Source of the DNA: CBFDBF01 sp050287725
GTDB lineage: Bacteria; Pseudomonadota; Gammaproteobacteria; Chromatiales; Chromatiaceae
Direction: 5' to 3'
Length of the DNA stretch: 19,380 bases
Assembly (NCBI GenBank): GCA_050287725.1
Contig: JBNKCL010000082.1
Location: 1-19,380 of the forward strand
In this document: positions 6,789 to 14,372 of the stretch, in pieces
Numbering within the stretch: the first letter of the stretch is position 1
How the letters are laid out: each line of letters opens with the position of its first letter
Translations under genes and position numbers: made by a program
The notes under the pieces: generated by a model
What the model saw: only the letters and a program-made list of their open reading frames with translations
What the model was told of the DNA's origin: nothing
Databases searched by the model: none

Positions 6789-7817
6789 TCAGCCCTGTTC
6801 CCGCCGGGTGAGGAACATCGCGTCCCCATAGCTGAAGAACCGATAGCGCTGCGCAACGGCATGGCGATAGGCCGCCATCACCGGCTCATACCCACCGAAC
6901 GCGGTCACCAGCATCAGCAGCGTGGACTCGGGAAGATGGAAATTGGTCAACATGGCATCTACGCTGCGGAAACGATAACCGGGCCGGATGAACAGCCGGG
7001 TGTCCCCCTGAAACGGCCGGAGTTCTCCTTCGGCAGAGGCCGCCTCCAGGCTGCGAACCGCGGTGGTCCCCACCGCGACCACCCTTCCTCCGCGGGCGCG
7101 CGCCGCCGCAACCTTGGCACACACCTCTTCGGTCACCTCCACCTGTTCGCTGTGCATCACATGCTCTTCCAGCCGTTCGGTACGTACCGGCTGGAAGGTG
7201 CCGGCCCCCACATGGAGCGTAACCCAGGCGCTTTCCATCCCGGCGTCGGCCAGCTGTTGCAGCATCTCCCGGTCGAAATGGAGACCGGCGGTGGGGGCGG
7301 CGACCGCCCCGGGCCGCCGGGCATAGACGGTCTGGTACCTTTCCGCATCCTGCTTCCCGTCCGGCCGCTGAATATATGGGGGCAGCGGCATGTGCCCTTC
7401 CCGCTCCATCAGCGTCGCCAGGTCGACACCCGGACAATGGAGTTCGAACAGATCCTCCTGCCGGCCGATCACCACCAACTCGGCCGCCCCGATCCGGATG
7501 ACGCCGCCGGGACGCGGGGCCTTGCTGGCCCGCACCTGGGCCAATGCGCGATCCGGCGCCAACAGCCGTTCGATCAGAATCTCCACCCGACCGCCGGTTT
7601 GTTTGTGCCCGAACAACCGGGCCGGTATCACGCGCGTATCGTTGAACACCAGCAGATCCCCCGGGCGCAGCAGTTTGGGGAAATCCGTAAACAACCGGTC
7701 TTCCAGTCGGCCGTCACGGCCGTCCAGATAGAGCAAGCGGGACTCGCTGCGCCGTTCGGTCGGGTATTGCGCAATCAGTTCCGAAGGTAAATCGTAGCGG
7801 AAGTCGGAGAGTCGCAT
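6789..7817 (-). CDS. queA: S-adenosylmethionine:tRNA ribosyltransferase-isomerase (QueA)
   Basis: This 342-residue cytoplasmic enzyme transfers and isomerises the ribosyl part of SAM onto preQ1-34 of tRNA, making epoxyqueuosine after the Tgt step. The family landmarks are clear: MRLSDFRYDLP at the start, GDLLVFNDTRVIPARL, GHMPLPPYI, PGAVAAPTAGLHF, FVTLHVGAGTFQPV-like, HSE, AVGTTAVRSLE, TNFHLPESTLLMLV and YRFFSYGDAM near the end. The length is usual for the family. The frame is open six codons further upstream, but the ATG at 7817 gives the conserved N-terminus. It is divergent from the tRNA-Leu gene, with 67 bases between them, and lies upstream of tgt with a 228-base gap. It may be co-transcribed with tgt, though that gap contains a separate plus-strand RNA unit. 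Confidence 0.97.
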   Translation of the reverse strand: MRLSDFRYDLPSELIAQYPTERRSESRLLYLDGRDGRLEDRLFTDFPKLLRPGDLLVFNDTRVIPARLFGHKQTGGRVEILIERLLAPDRALAQVRASKAPRPGGVIRIGAAELVVIGRQEDLFELHCPGVDLATLMEREGHMPLPPYIQRPDGKQDAERYQTVYARRPGAVAAPTAGLHFDREMLQQLADAGMESAWVTLHVGAGTFQPVRTERLEEHVMHSEQVEVTEEVCAKVAAARARGGRVVAVGTTAVRSLEAASAEGELRPFQGDTRLFIRPGYRFRSVDAMLTNFHLPESTLLMLVTAFGGYEPVMAAYRHAVAQRYRFFSYGDAMFLTRREQG

Positions 7818-7845
7818 GGCCGCGGATGGTACCACACTCGAACGG

Positions 7846-7873
7846 TTGCTCTACGGGGGGAAACCGATATACT
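7846..7873 (+). promoter_or_regulatory. Promoter of tRNA-Leu
   Basis: TTGCTC (7846-7851) and TATACT (7868-7873) are spaced by 16 bases. The -10 box ends 11 bases before the mature tRNA 5' end. This is a good sigma-70 match placed where a tRNA promoter should be. Confidence 0.72.
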
Positions 7874-7884
7874 ACACCCCTCCT

Positions 7885-7971
7885 GCCGGGGTGGCGAAAC
7901 TGGTAGACGCATCAGACTCAAAATCTGACGGTGGCAACACCGTGCCGGTTCAAGTCCGGCCCCCGGTACCA
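7885..7971 (+). tRNA. tRNA-Leu (anticodon CAA)
   Basis: This is an 87-base class II tRNA with an encoded CCA end. The acceptor stem is GCCGGGG (7885-7891) with CCCCGGT (7961-7967, one G-U pair at the first position); A7968 is the discriminator and CCA is 7969-7971. The anticodon stem TCAGA (7912-7916) closes a loop with anticodon CAA at 7919-7921, reading UUG codons. A long variable arm, GGTGGCAACACC-like, follows, and the T arm is GCCGG-TTCAAGT-CCGGC. It strongly resembles E. coli leuX. It is divergent from queA. Confidence 0.97.
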
Positions 7972-8099
7972 CACTTTCCAACAGCCGAATCGCCCTGTTC
8001 GACCGTCGGCGACGCCCCGGCCGTGCTTGACAGGACCGATTGGCGGGCTTAGCCTTCACAGGATTTTCGGCAAACCCCCGTCCCGAACCGGTTTTTCAT

Positions 8100-8124
8100 C
8101 GGGAACCCTATGGTTCCCGGTTTT
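8100..8124 (+). terminator. Hairpin, probable tRNA-Leu terminator or leader attenuator
   Basis: CGGGAACC (8100-8107) pairs with GGTTCCCG (8112-8119) around a four-base loop and is followed by GTTTT. The stem is strong but the T-run is short. It is the only hairpin with a T-run in the 300-base gap 7972-8272. It could end the tRNA transcript. A weak promoter, TTGACA (8027-8032) with TAGCCT (8050-8055), lies upstream of it, so it might instead attenuate transcription into the operon starting at 8273. I see nothing else convincing in this gap; a 78-codon frame at 8040-8276 has no family resemblance. Confidence 0.45.
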
Positions 8125-8272
8125 GGCAATCGACGCTCATTTTTCCAGACAGCGGTTCACCCGGCGGATTCGGCGGCACTTACCGGAATAACGTTCGGTC
8201 AACAACAGCAAGAATGGACCGAGGAATAATAAGACAACCTTTCCGGACCTGCACAGGAAGAGGAGTGCGGAC

Positions 8273-8923
8273 ATGAACGGTGGTAGTCGGATATTGAAAA
8301 AACCGGGGCAACAATTGGATGACGACCGGCACATCTTCAGGAAGCGCTCGTTGCTGGGCGGCAACGGCAGCCTATGGATCCTGATCATCATTATTGCCGT
8401 AATTACCGGTGTTGCCATGTGGCTGGTTCCGGAGGATGCGCCGGTGCACGCCCCCCTGCCCTCTCTGGATCTTCCGGCTGACGAGACCCCCTCCTCCGGC
8501 GCTGCGGAAAACGAGCTCGACGCCGACGCCATACTTCCCGATGGTGCGCGCGCCCGAACCATTATTGAAGAGATTCAAAAGGGAGATGCTCCGCTTGGGG
8601 ATACCGCTTATGCCAAAGCGGAAGAGCAACGTTCGGCGGGACGCCTGACCGATGCCTATCTGCTCTACTTCTTCGCGGCCCGCCACGGCAATGCCGACGC
8701 GGCCCTGGAACTGGGCACCCAGGCCGATCCCGCCTATTACAGTGTAGGCACCAGTAATCTGGACGCTCCGGATGCCGGACAGGCATATAAATGGTATCGC
8801 ATGGCAGCGACGGCGGGCAGTGCGGAAGCGGAGCGCCGTCTCGCAGAATTACGCAACCGTGTGGAACTCCAGGCAACGGCCGGGGACACCCAAGCCCAAC
8901 GCCTGATGCTGCAATGGAAATAG
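8273..8923 (+). CDS. Membrane-anchored Sel1-like repeat protein
   Basis: This 216-residue protein has a short charged cytoplasmic N-terminus, one membrane helix (about 33-52, very Ile-rich) and an acidic/proline linker. A helical domain at about 105-216 contains Sel1-like elements (LTDAYLLYFFAARHGNADAALELG, in parts, and AGQAYKWYRMAATAGSAEAERRL, in parts). The orientation suggests that the repeats are periplasmic. AGGAG at 8261-8265, seven bases before the ATG, supports the start. It is the first of four tightly spaced genes (13-base gap to the VWA gene). In PpkA-type kinases a membrane segment and helical repeats link the cytoplasmic kinase to the VWA part. This protein may be that linker as a separate gene, but no kinase domain is present. 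That relationship is inference. Confidence 0.82.
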   Translation: MNGGSRILKKPGQQLDDDRHIFRKRSLLGGNGSLWILIIIIAVITGVAMWLVPEDAPVHAPLPSLDLPADETPSSGAAENELDADAILPDGARARTIIEEIQKGDAPLGDTAYAKAEEQRSAGRLTDAYLLYFFAARHGNADAALELGTQADPAYYSVGTSNLDAPDAGQAYKWYRMAATAGSAEAERRLAELRNRVELQATAGDTQAQRLMLQWK

Positions 8924-8936
8924 TGAAGGTTTAAGC

Positions 8937-10898
8937 ATGAAGATACGAGCGATAGCAATTCTGCTGTTGGCGATAACGGTAATCGGCAATACTGCGGCGG
9001 GGGCACAGAGCAATCACTCCCCACTGTTGATTCCCGGAAAGAAAACCCTTTATCAACGAGTGCTGGCAACCCCGGAGGCAGTGTTGTACAGCGCCCCGCA
9101 GAGATCCGGAAAGGGAAAACCGATAACGCCGTTTCGCGCTTTTTACGTCTACGATCGAAAGACGGTCGGTGGTGACGAATGGCTGCAGGTGGGCAGCAAC
9201 CGGCACGGCACCATCAGCGGCTGGCTACCCTCCGACAAATCGCTGGAGTGGAACCAGGGATTGACCGTCGCCTTTCGGGATCCGGTCAATCAGGGTCGCA
9301 GCCTGTTGTTCCGGGACCGCGAGACACTGAAACGGCTGGCCGAATCCCGCGATATCGCCAAATACGATCAACTTTACCGGGAAGCCGAAACCGGCGACGT
9401 TTCTCCCCAGTCGCCCGTGGTCGCGATTCAACCGCCGGGCTATATCGATATCCAGGAGGATTTCTACCTGGTACCGATCCATGAATATGAGGATCTCTTC
9501 CTCGGATCGGAACAGGCCCACATGCTCAAGGTCTCCAGCGTGCCGCTGAAAGAGAAACCCGCCACTCCGCCGCCGCCCCAGTCCACAAGCGGCTACAGCG
9601 CCGGCATCGTCTTCGCGATCGACTCTACGCTCTCGATGGAACCCTATATCCACCGGACGCGGGAGGCGGTCCGCAAGATCCATCAGAGTCTGAAACAGGC
9701 GGGATTGATCGGCAGCGTCAACTTCGGGCTGGTGGCGTTCCGGGACAACGTCAGCGCCGCTCCCGATATCGGTTATCTGACCCGCACCTACGTCACTCTG
9801 GATGAAGGCCGCGATCCCAATGTCTTTCTCTCCAAAGTGGAAAACCTCACCGCCGCCACCTCCTCCAGTCAGGATTTCATCGAGGACCCTTACGCCGGCG
9901 TCAAGCAGGCGATCGAGACCATGAACTGGAGCCAGGAACCCGCCCGCTACATCGTATTGATCACCGATGCGGGCCCGCGCGGCGAGCGGGATCCCCTCTC
10001 CAGCACCGGTATGAGTGCGGAGGGGCTGCGGCAGTTGGCCCAGGACAACGGCATCGCCATCTTCGTGCTGCACCTGCTCACTCCCGCGACCATGGCGAAC
10101 CACCAGGCAGACGCCGCGCAATATCGAAAACTCTCCGACTTCCCCGGCATCGGAAGTCTGTATTACGGCGTTCCCACCGGCGACGTTCAGGAGTTCGGAC
10201 AGGTTTTGGACACCTTGGCGGGACAGATCACCTCCCAGGTACAGTCCGCGGTCTCCTCCAGCCGGGTCGCCGCACCGGCGCCCGCGGTCAGCGCAAACCC
10301 GCAACTGGCGAGCCTGCAGAAAAAGGTGGAAAAGCTGGGTTATGCACTCCGCATGCGTTATCTGCAAAAACGATCGGACGGCAAGGTGCCGAACGTTTTC
10401 AACGCCTGGCTGCTGGATCGTGACTTCCGCAAACCGGAGCGCCGCACCCTGGACGTTCGGGTGCTGTTGACACGGGACCAGCTCTCGGATTTGAACGATA
10501 TCCTCAAGCAGGTGCTGACGAAAGCCGAAGACGGCCTGATCTCCCCGCAGAATTTCCTGGGCGAACTGAAAAGCCTTGCGGCCACCATTTCGCGCAACCC
10601 GGAAGAGTTGGGAACCACCACCGCGGTAACCGCGGGCCAGGGCAACAGCCTGGCGGACATGGGTTTTCTCAAGGAATATATCGAGGATCTGCCCTACACC
10701 TCCGAGGTAATGAACATTTCGCTGGAGGACTGGCAGAGCTGGTCGGCAAATGAGCAGATCCGCTTTCTCCAGAAACTCGAAGCGAAGATCAACTATTATC
10801 AAGCCCTGCACGATCACACCGATCTCTGGATCAGCCTGGACGGCGGCCCGGTAAACGGCGATTCCGTATTCCCGATCGCGCTCGACATGCTGCCGTAA
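8937..10898 (+). CDS. Secreted VWA protein resembling the PpkA periplasmic region
   Basis: This 653-residue protein has a cleavable signal peptide (1-23, ending AGA). An SH3-like domain follows at about 36-112, with TLYQRVL, FYVYDRK and WLQVG. A VWA domain lies at about 220-440, with the metal site DSTLS at 229-233 (Thr replaces the central Ser) and Asp344 in LITDAG. The C-terminal region from about 460 includes LDVRVLLTRDQLSDL and ends VFPIALDMLP. From memory this whole arrangement resembles the C-terminal, periplasmic half of PpkA, the Thr kinase of type VI secretion post-translational control. The kinase and its membrane segment are missing. GAAGG at 8925-8929, seven bases before the ATG, fixes the start. 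It lies seven bases before the ABC ATPase gene. It may sense an envelope signal for the transporter; that is inference. Confidence 0.85.
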   Translation: MKIRAIAILLLAITVIGNTAAGAQSNHSPLLIPGKKTLYQRVLATPEAVLYSAPQRSGKGKPITPFRAFYVYDRKTVGGDEWLQVGSNRHGTISGWLPSDKSLEWNQGLTVAFRDPVNQGRSLLFRDRETLKRLAESRDIAKYDQLYREAETGDVSPQSPVVAIQPPGYIDIQEDFYLVPIHEYEDLFLGSEQAHMLKVSSVPLKEKPATPPPPQSTSGYSAGIVFAIDSTLSMEPYIHRTREAVRKIHQSLKQAGLIGSVNFGLVAFRDNVSAAPDIGYLTRTYVTLDEGRDPNVFLSKVENLTAATSSSQDFIEDPYAGVKQAIETMNWSQEPARYIVLITDAGPRGERDPLSSTGMSAEGLRQLAQDNGIAIFVLHLLTPATMANHQADAAQYRKLSDFPGIGSLYYGVPTGDVQEFGQVLDTLAGQITSQVQSAVSSSRVAAPAPAVSANPQLASLQKKVEKLGYALRMRYLQKRSDGKVPNVFNAWLLDRDFRKPERRTLDVRVLLTRDQLSDLNDILKQVLTKAEDGLISPQNFLGELKSLAATISRNPEELGTTTAVTAGQGNSLADMGFLKEYIEDLPYTSEVMNISLEDWQSWSANEQIRFLQKLEAKINYYQALHDHTDLWISLDGGPVNGDSVFPIALDMLP

Positions 10899-10905
10899 GA
10901 GATTC

Positions 10906-11667
10906 ATGAATCAACCCGATACCACTCCGCGTCGGAGCGGAACGCTGATCTACCACTTGCGGGACGTCACCAAAACCCGCGAATCGGAGGGGGTGGCTTT
11001 CCGCCTCACGGTGCCCAGCCTGCAGATCGCCCAAGGCGAGAAGATCGCCCTGATCGGAGAAAGCGGTTGTGGTAAGTCCACCCTGCTGGACATGCTCTCC
11101 TTCATTCTGCAACCGAGCAACAGCGGCGCTTTTCGTTTCCGGCCGCTGGCCGGTGAAGAACCGCTGGATATCGCGGAGCAGTGGAAAAAACGCCGCCAAA
11201 ATGATTTGGGGGATCTGCGGCGGCGTCACATCGGTTACGTCATGCAGACCGGCGGATTGCTCCCCTACCTCACCGTGCACGACAACATGAGTCTCTCCCG
11301 CAATGTCCTGGGCATGCCGGAAGACAATACGGTACGGGAGCTGGCAGGGGAACTGGGCATCAAACAGCACCTGGACAAATTTCCGGACGCCCTCTCCACC
11401 GGAGAACGGCAGCGAGTGGCGATCGGCCGCGCCCTGGCCCACCACCCTTCCATCGTGATTGCAGATGAGCCGACCGCATCGGTGGACCCGATTGCCGCCG
11501 AGAAGATTATGTCGATCTTCATCGGACTGGTGGAAGAGATGAAGATCACGGTGATCGTGGCCAGCCACGCCTGGCGCCATATCAAGCGCTTGGACCTGCG
11601 ACGGCTGGCGCACCACACCCGGCGTTCTTCGGACGGCGCCGTGACCGAAACCGAAGTGAAGGGGTGA
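10906..11667 (+). CDS. ABC transporter ATPase, TagT/LolD-like
   Basis: This 253-residue nucleotide-binding subunit has all the ABC motifs. Walker A is GESGCGKST (51-59), the Q-loop Gln is in YVMQTGG (Gln114), the signature is LSTGERQR (163-170, a variant of LSGGQ), Walker B is IVIADEP (183-189, catalytic Glu188) and the switch His is His221 in ASH. It belongs with the LolD/MacB-type ATPases that drive FtsX-type permeases and act on the envelope rather than importing solutes. It is seven bases after the PpkA-like VWA gene and nine bases before the permease gene. The trio resembles the TagT-TagS pair that acts upstream of PpkA in Pseudomonas type VI secretion. Sizes fit (about 240 and 400 residues). 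That assignment is from context and memory. Confidence 0.9.
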   Translation: MNQPDTTPRRSGTLIYHLRDVTKTRESEGVAFRLTVPSLQIAQGEKIALIGESGCGKSTLLDMLSFILQPSNSGAFRFRPLAGEEPLDIAEQWKKRRQNDLGDLRRRHIGYVMQTGGLLPYLTVHDNMSLSRNVLGMPEDNTVRELAGELGIKQHLDKFPDALSTGERQRVAIGRALAHHPSIVIADEPTASVDPIAAEKIMSIFIGLVEEMKITVIVASHAWRHIKRLDLRRLAHHTRRSSDGAVTETEVKG

Positions 11668-11676
11668 GATAAACCG

Positions 11677-12882
11677 ATGCGCCCGATGAAAACCCTGCGG
11701 CTGGCCAGCCGCGACTATTTTCACGAATGGCAGATGTCCGGCTGTTTCGTACTGGCGCTGGCAGCCATTCTGGGGCCTATGATGGTGCTGTTCGGACTCA
11801 AATTCGGGATCGTCGGAGGCATGATCGACCAGTTGATCCAAAACCCCCATAACCGTGAGATCCGACCCGCCAGCAGCGGGCATTTCAGTAAGGCATGGAT
11901 CGACAAGCTCCAGCAGCGCAACGACGTGATCTTCGCCATCCCCCAAACCCGTAGCATCGCAGCCACCATCCAGCTGGAAAACAGCAGGATCTCGCGCATC
12001 ATCCCGGTGGAGGTGATTCCCTCCGGACCGGGCGATCCATCGCTTGCGGACATCAACGAACTTCCCGGTGGCTTTGACCGGATTATTCTCTCCCGTTCGG
12101 CCGCGGAGAAACTTCAGGTACGCCCGGGTGACCGGTTGGACGGGAGTCTTATGCGCCGGTTCCAGGGACAAAAAGAGCGGGCGCATCTGGAGCTACAGGT
12201 GGCCGCAATCGCCTCGGCCCGCGCCTTTCCCCGGGATGCGGCGTTCACCACCCTCGAATTGATGGAAGCCCTGGAAGACTATCGTGACGGACGCGCGGTG
12301 CCCGACCTGGGCTGGCAGGGATCGGAACCGGAGAAAAACCGTAGCTATCCCGGTTTCCGGCTTTATGCCAAATCCATCTACGACGTTGCCGGACTGGAAC
12401 AGCAATTCAACGCCAGTGGCATCGAGGTCCGCACCCGCTCGGCGGAGATTGAATTGGTACAGAAGATGGACCGTAACCTCTCCATGATCTATTGGGCCAT
12501 CGCCATCATCGGTCTGGTGGGATTCTCTCTCTCCCTGGGCGCCAACCTGTGGGCCAATGTGGACCGTAAACGCAAGGAGCTCTCGGTGTTGCGGCTGGTT
12601 GGTTTCCGGACCGGCGACATCATCTGGTTCCCGGTGATCCAGGCCTTCTATACCGCCCTGTTCGGCTGGCTTCTGGCGGTGGTGATCTTCCTCACCGCTT
12701 CCTGGGCCGTCAACGGGATGTTGGCTTCCCAATTAGGCAGCGGCGAAGTGGTCTGTCGGTTGCTGCCGTTGCATTATGTAGTCGCGCTGCTGCTGACTAC
12801 CGGTTCGGCGGTAATTTCCGCCGCCCTGGCGGGCATGCGTTCCGCGCGGGTGGAGCCGTCCGAGGGATTGCGGGAAATTTAG
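11677..12882 (+). CDS. FtsX-type ABC permease, TagS-like
   Basis: This 401-residue inner-membrane permease has the MacB/LolC topology. There is one N-terminal helix (about 22-48), a large periplasmic domain (about 50-265) and three C-terminal helices (about 271-296, 315-347, 363-388). ELSVLRLVGFR (301-311) is the conserved cytoplasmic FtsX loop that couples to the ATPase. The ribosome site AAGGGGTGA overlaps the ATPase stop codon; a second ATG lies three codons in. Such permeases transmit force across the membrane or extract lipoproteins. The stop codon TAG (12880-12882) is made from the TA target site and the first base of an inserted MITE-like element. Without the insert the next base is also G, so the same stop would be read. 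Confidence 0.88.
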   Translation: MRPMKTLRLASRDYFHEWQMSGCFVLALAAILGPMMVLFGLKFGIVGGMIDQLIQNPHNREIRPASSGHFSKAWIDKLQQRNDVIFAIPQTRSIAATIQLENSRISRIIPVEVIPSGPGDPSLADINELPGGFDRIILSRSAAEKLQVRPGDRLDGSLMRRFQGQKERAHLELQVAAIASARAFPRDAAFTTLELMEALEDYRDGRAVPDLGWQGSEPEKNRSYPGFRLYAKSIYDVAGLEQQFNASGIEVRTRSAEIELVQKMDRNLSMIYWAIAIIGLVGFSLSLGANLWANVDRKRKELSVLRLVGFRTGDIIWFPVIQAFYTALFGWLLAVVIFLTASWAVNGMLASQLGSGEVVCRLLPLHYVVALLLTTGSAVISAALAGMRSARVEPSEGLREI

Positions 12883-13025
12883 AACCTATCTCAAAATTGA
12901 TCCTTTTCTTCCAGGCTGCGTTATCGCCTTCCCCAAATGCTCATTTACTATCCGTGTAAACTGCGCTTTTCGGAAGGCTCTGACCTTGCCTGAAAGCAAA
13001 ATCTCTAATTTTGAGATAGGTTCTA
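12880..13025. mobile_element. MITE-like element with 19-bp terminal inverted repeats
   Basis: The 19 bases at 12880-12898 (TAGAACCTATCTCAAAATT) are the exact reverse complement of 13007-13025. If the outer TA on each side is the target duplication, the element is 142 bp (12882-13023) and has 17-bp termini beginning GAACCTATCTC. A TA duplication fits IS630/Tc1 or some IS5-group transposases. The inside carries no gene. It has further complementary stretches, GCCTTCC (12926-12932) with GGAAGGC (12972-12978) and CCAGGC with GCCTG, so the whole could fold as one imperfect hairpin. It sits exactly at the end of the permease gene and may also act as a transcription or mRNA-stability barrier between the convergent genes. 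Confidence 0.85.
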
Positions 13026-13071
13026 GGTGACTGAAATAATCCGTCTTTGATCCATCACACCACTGAACTCA

Positions 13072-14301
13072 TCATCCTGCCTCCACCCGGTTGCGGCCGG
13101 CCCGTTTGGCCGCATAGAGTCGCAGATCCGCTTCGTGCAGAACATCTTCGATCCCGCTCATCCCTTCCAGATTGCCGCTCACCCCGATGCTCATGGTGAC
13201 CTGTAGCCCTTCCCGCACCTCTCCCCAAGGTTCCGCTTCGATCCGGCCGCGCAACTCTTCGCAATTTGCCACCGCCTGTTCCATCGGGGTTTCGGTAAAC
13301 ACGACCACAAACTCCTCGCCCCCGTAACGCGCCACGATATCGCTCTTGCGCGTGTGCTCGCATAACAGCATTCCGATCCGTCGCAACACCTCATCACCCA
13401 CGGCGTGAGAAAAACTGTCGTTGATCTGTTTGAAGCGATCGAGATCTCCGATCATGACGCTCAACGGGTGGCCGTAGCGCAGCGCCTGTTCATATTGTTT
13501 GGCGGCCTGCTCTACGAAATGACGCCGGTTATACAACTGGGTCAAAGGGTCGCGAATACTCAGCTCCTTCAACTCGCTGTGCGCCTCCGCCAGCTCCGCA
13601 CTCATCTCGTTGAAGGCGGTGGCCAGCACGCCGATCTCGTCCCGACTACGTACCGGCACCTGGTGCTGTACGCCTCTTTTGGCACGCATGGCATAAATGG
13701 CAGTGGTCAGCTCGCTCAGCGTGGCGCTCATACGACGTCCGAACAACACCCCCAACAGCAGGGCCAGCGAGCCGGCGACTATGAAACCGATCAACAACGC
13801 CCGACGCATGGCGGCCAGATAGGACCGATCCTGCTCCGACAGGTTGGGATCTCCTAACGGCACCGCCAGCGCCACGACCTCACCCTCAAGCCGGATCGGA
13901 CGCGCCAAGCGCACCAGCGACTCCGGCACCTCTTGCCCCACCTTATAGTCCCCACCCTCCTTGATCACACGACCGGCCGGGTCCAGCAGGAGGAAACGAA
14001 ACGGTGGTTGCCCGGTACGATCGATCAACGGAGCACCGCCTTCCGGGGGAGGAGGACGCTGTATCGACCGGCGCCGTTGCTGCACAAAATCGTGGAACTG
14101 CGTGGGTGGCGCGGTTTCAATCCGCGTACCGTAGACCCTCATATAGGCGGTGACATCCGCCTGGAAATTCTCGAACGCGGAATCCTGGATGGACTGTTGA
14201 AAACCGCGCATCAAGAGCCAATAGGCGGTACCGCCCACCACGGCGGCGCTGACCAGGCCGGTCAGCAGCAGTGTCAAGGTAAGCTTGCTGCGCAGTTTCA
14301 C
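13072..14301 (-). CDS. Membrane diguanylate cyclase with HAMP domain
   Basis: This 409-residue inner-membrane protein makes cyclic di-GMP. Two membrane helices (about 8-30 and 168-188) enclose a periplasmic sensor of about 135 residues with no recognisable ligand motif. A HAMP linker follows (about 189-240), then a GGDEF domain starting RDPLTQLYNRR. The active site is intact as GGEEF (327-331). The inhibitory site RKSD (318-321) is correctly spaced five residues before it, so product feedback is expected. There is no EAL domain. The frame is open to a TTG at 14316, but the GTG at 14301 is preceded by a run of eight G residues at proper spacing (14306-14313) and is preferred. An extended -10 promoter lies at 14330-14358. 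Its 3' end faces the PpkA-like operon across the MITE. Confidence 0.94.
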   Translation of the reverse strand: MKLRSKLTLTLLLTGLVSAAVVGGTAYWLLMRGFQQSIQDSAFENFQADVTAYMRVYGTRIETAPPTQFHDFVQQRRRSIQRPPPPEGGAPLIDRTGQPPFRFLLLDPAGRVIKEGGDYKVGQEVPESLVRLARPIRLEGEVVALAVPLGDPNLSEQDRSYLAAMRRALLIGFIVAGSLALLLGVLFGRRMSATLSELTTAIYAMRAKRGVQHQVPVRSRDEIGVLATAFNEMSAELAEAHSELKELSIRDPLTQLYNRRHFVEQAAKQYEQALRYGHPLSVMIGDLDRFKQINDSFSHAVGDEVLRRIGMLLCEHTRKSDIVARYGGEEFVVVFTETPMEQAVANCEELRGRIEAEPWGEVREGLQVTMSIGVSGNLEGMSGIEDVLHEADLRLYAAKRAGRNRVEAG

Positions 14302-14329
14302 GGCATCCCCCCCCAATAAGCCCCTGCTT

Positions 14330-14358
14330 TTTATAGCATGTCGGAGAACGGACGTAAA
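14330..14358 (-). promoter_or_regulatory. Extended -10 promoter of the diguanylate cyclase gene
   Basis: Reading the minus strand, TTTACG (14358-14353) and TATAAA (14335-14330) are 17 bases apart, and TG precedes the -10 box by one base (TGCTATAAA). The predicted start near 14323 leaves a leader of about 20 bases holding the G-rich ribosome site. It separates this gene from the emrB gene 71 bases upstream. Confidence 0.65.
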
Positions 14359-14372
14359 AAGCGATCCCGGCC

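Noticed and set aside
7885..8272. tRNA-Leu as an integration site for the downstream operon
   Set aside because: No integrase gene and no repeat of the tRNA 3' end was seen further along the window.
8040..8276. A 78-codon frame before the PpkA-like operon
   Set aside because: No ribosome site or family resemblance, and it spans the strong hairpin at 8100-8119.
9225..10907. A 560-codon open frame on the minus strand
   Set aside because: It lies wholly antisense to the VWA gene, which has a signal peptide, domains and operon context. The minus frame has no family resemblance and follows from GC-rich codon bias.
10831..12186. A 451-codon open frame on the minus strand
   Set aside because: It is antisense to the ABC ATPase and permease genes, whose motifs are unmistakable.
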